DNA of 14,145 bases from Bacillota bacterium (GTDB taxonomy: Bacteria > Bacillota > Clostridia > Oscillospirales > Ethanoligenentaceae), in assembly GCA_023391535.1 (NCBI GenBank), contig JAEWAU010000040.1:1-14145 (forward strand), read 5' to 3'. Numbering within the stretch: the first letter of the stretch is position 1; every line of letters starts with the position of its first letter. This document shows, in pieces, positions 14,108-14,145 of this stretch. The notes below the pieces were generated by a model. The model worked only from the letters and a program-made list of their open reading frames with translations, ran no database searches and had not been told where the DNA came from. The position numbers and the translations under genes are program-made.

Positions 14108-14145
14108 GCTCCGGCGCGTCTTCCTCAAAGAGGACGCGCCGGAGC
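14108..14145 (+). terminator. Terminator stem after the GH25 gene, cut by the window end
   Basis: GCTCCGGCGCGTC (14108-14120) is complementary to the last 13 bases (14133-14145), with a 12-nt loop. The T run expected next would lie just outside the window. Confidence 0.7.

Overview
The window is GC-rich, with G/C-dominated third codon positions, and reads as chromosomal DNA of an anaerobic, spore-forming Firmicute, probably a class Clostridia / Oscillospirales-type organism. The evidence is a SpoIIID sporulation regulator, a glycyl-radical pyruvate formate-lyase with its activase, an LtaS-type polyglycerolphosphate synthase, an HD-GYP protein paired with a DUF5317 protein, and strong Shine-Dalgarno sites including some TTG/GTG starts. 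I see no tRNA, rRNA, CRISPR array, insertion sequence or phage gene.

Layout. (1) 96-1622 (+): xylulokinase xylB, with a weak terminator-like hairpin just upstream and a bidirectional terminator (1653-1699) shared with the convergent pfl operon. (2) 1719-4732 (-): pflB-pflA, translationally coupled, driven by a consensus promoter (4892-4921). The leader between promoter and pflB folds as a ZTP/ZMP ('pfl' motif) riboswitch whose 3' end merges into an intrinsic terminator, so formate production appears to be tied to the one-carbon/folate state. (3) 5125-8259 (+): one probable transcription unit: promoter, a conserved protein of unknown function, a 27-residue hydrophobic peptide behind a structured leader, a membrane HD-GYP phosphodiesterase-like protein, and an overlapping DUF5317 membrane protein, closed by a strong terminator. 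(4) 8384-8632 (+): spoIIID with its own terminator. (5) 8906-9652 (+): a YebC/TACO1-family protein, followed by an in-frame duplicate of its own 3' end and a bidirectional terminator. (6) 9833-11812 (-): LTA synthase-like phosphoglycerol transferase. (7) 12304-14085 (+), divergent from (6): secreted GH25 muramidase with three C-terminal repeats, followed by a terminator stem cut by the window end.

The most notable items are the riboswitch-controlled pflBA leader, the small-peptide / HD-GYP / DUF5317 unit with a hairpin that overlaps the peptide's ribosome binding site, the duplicated yebC tail, and the divergent pair of cell-envelope genes. Several starts were moved from the longest open frame because promoters, terminators or ribosome binding sites lie inside the longer frame.
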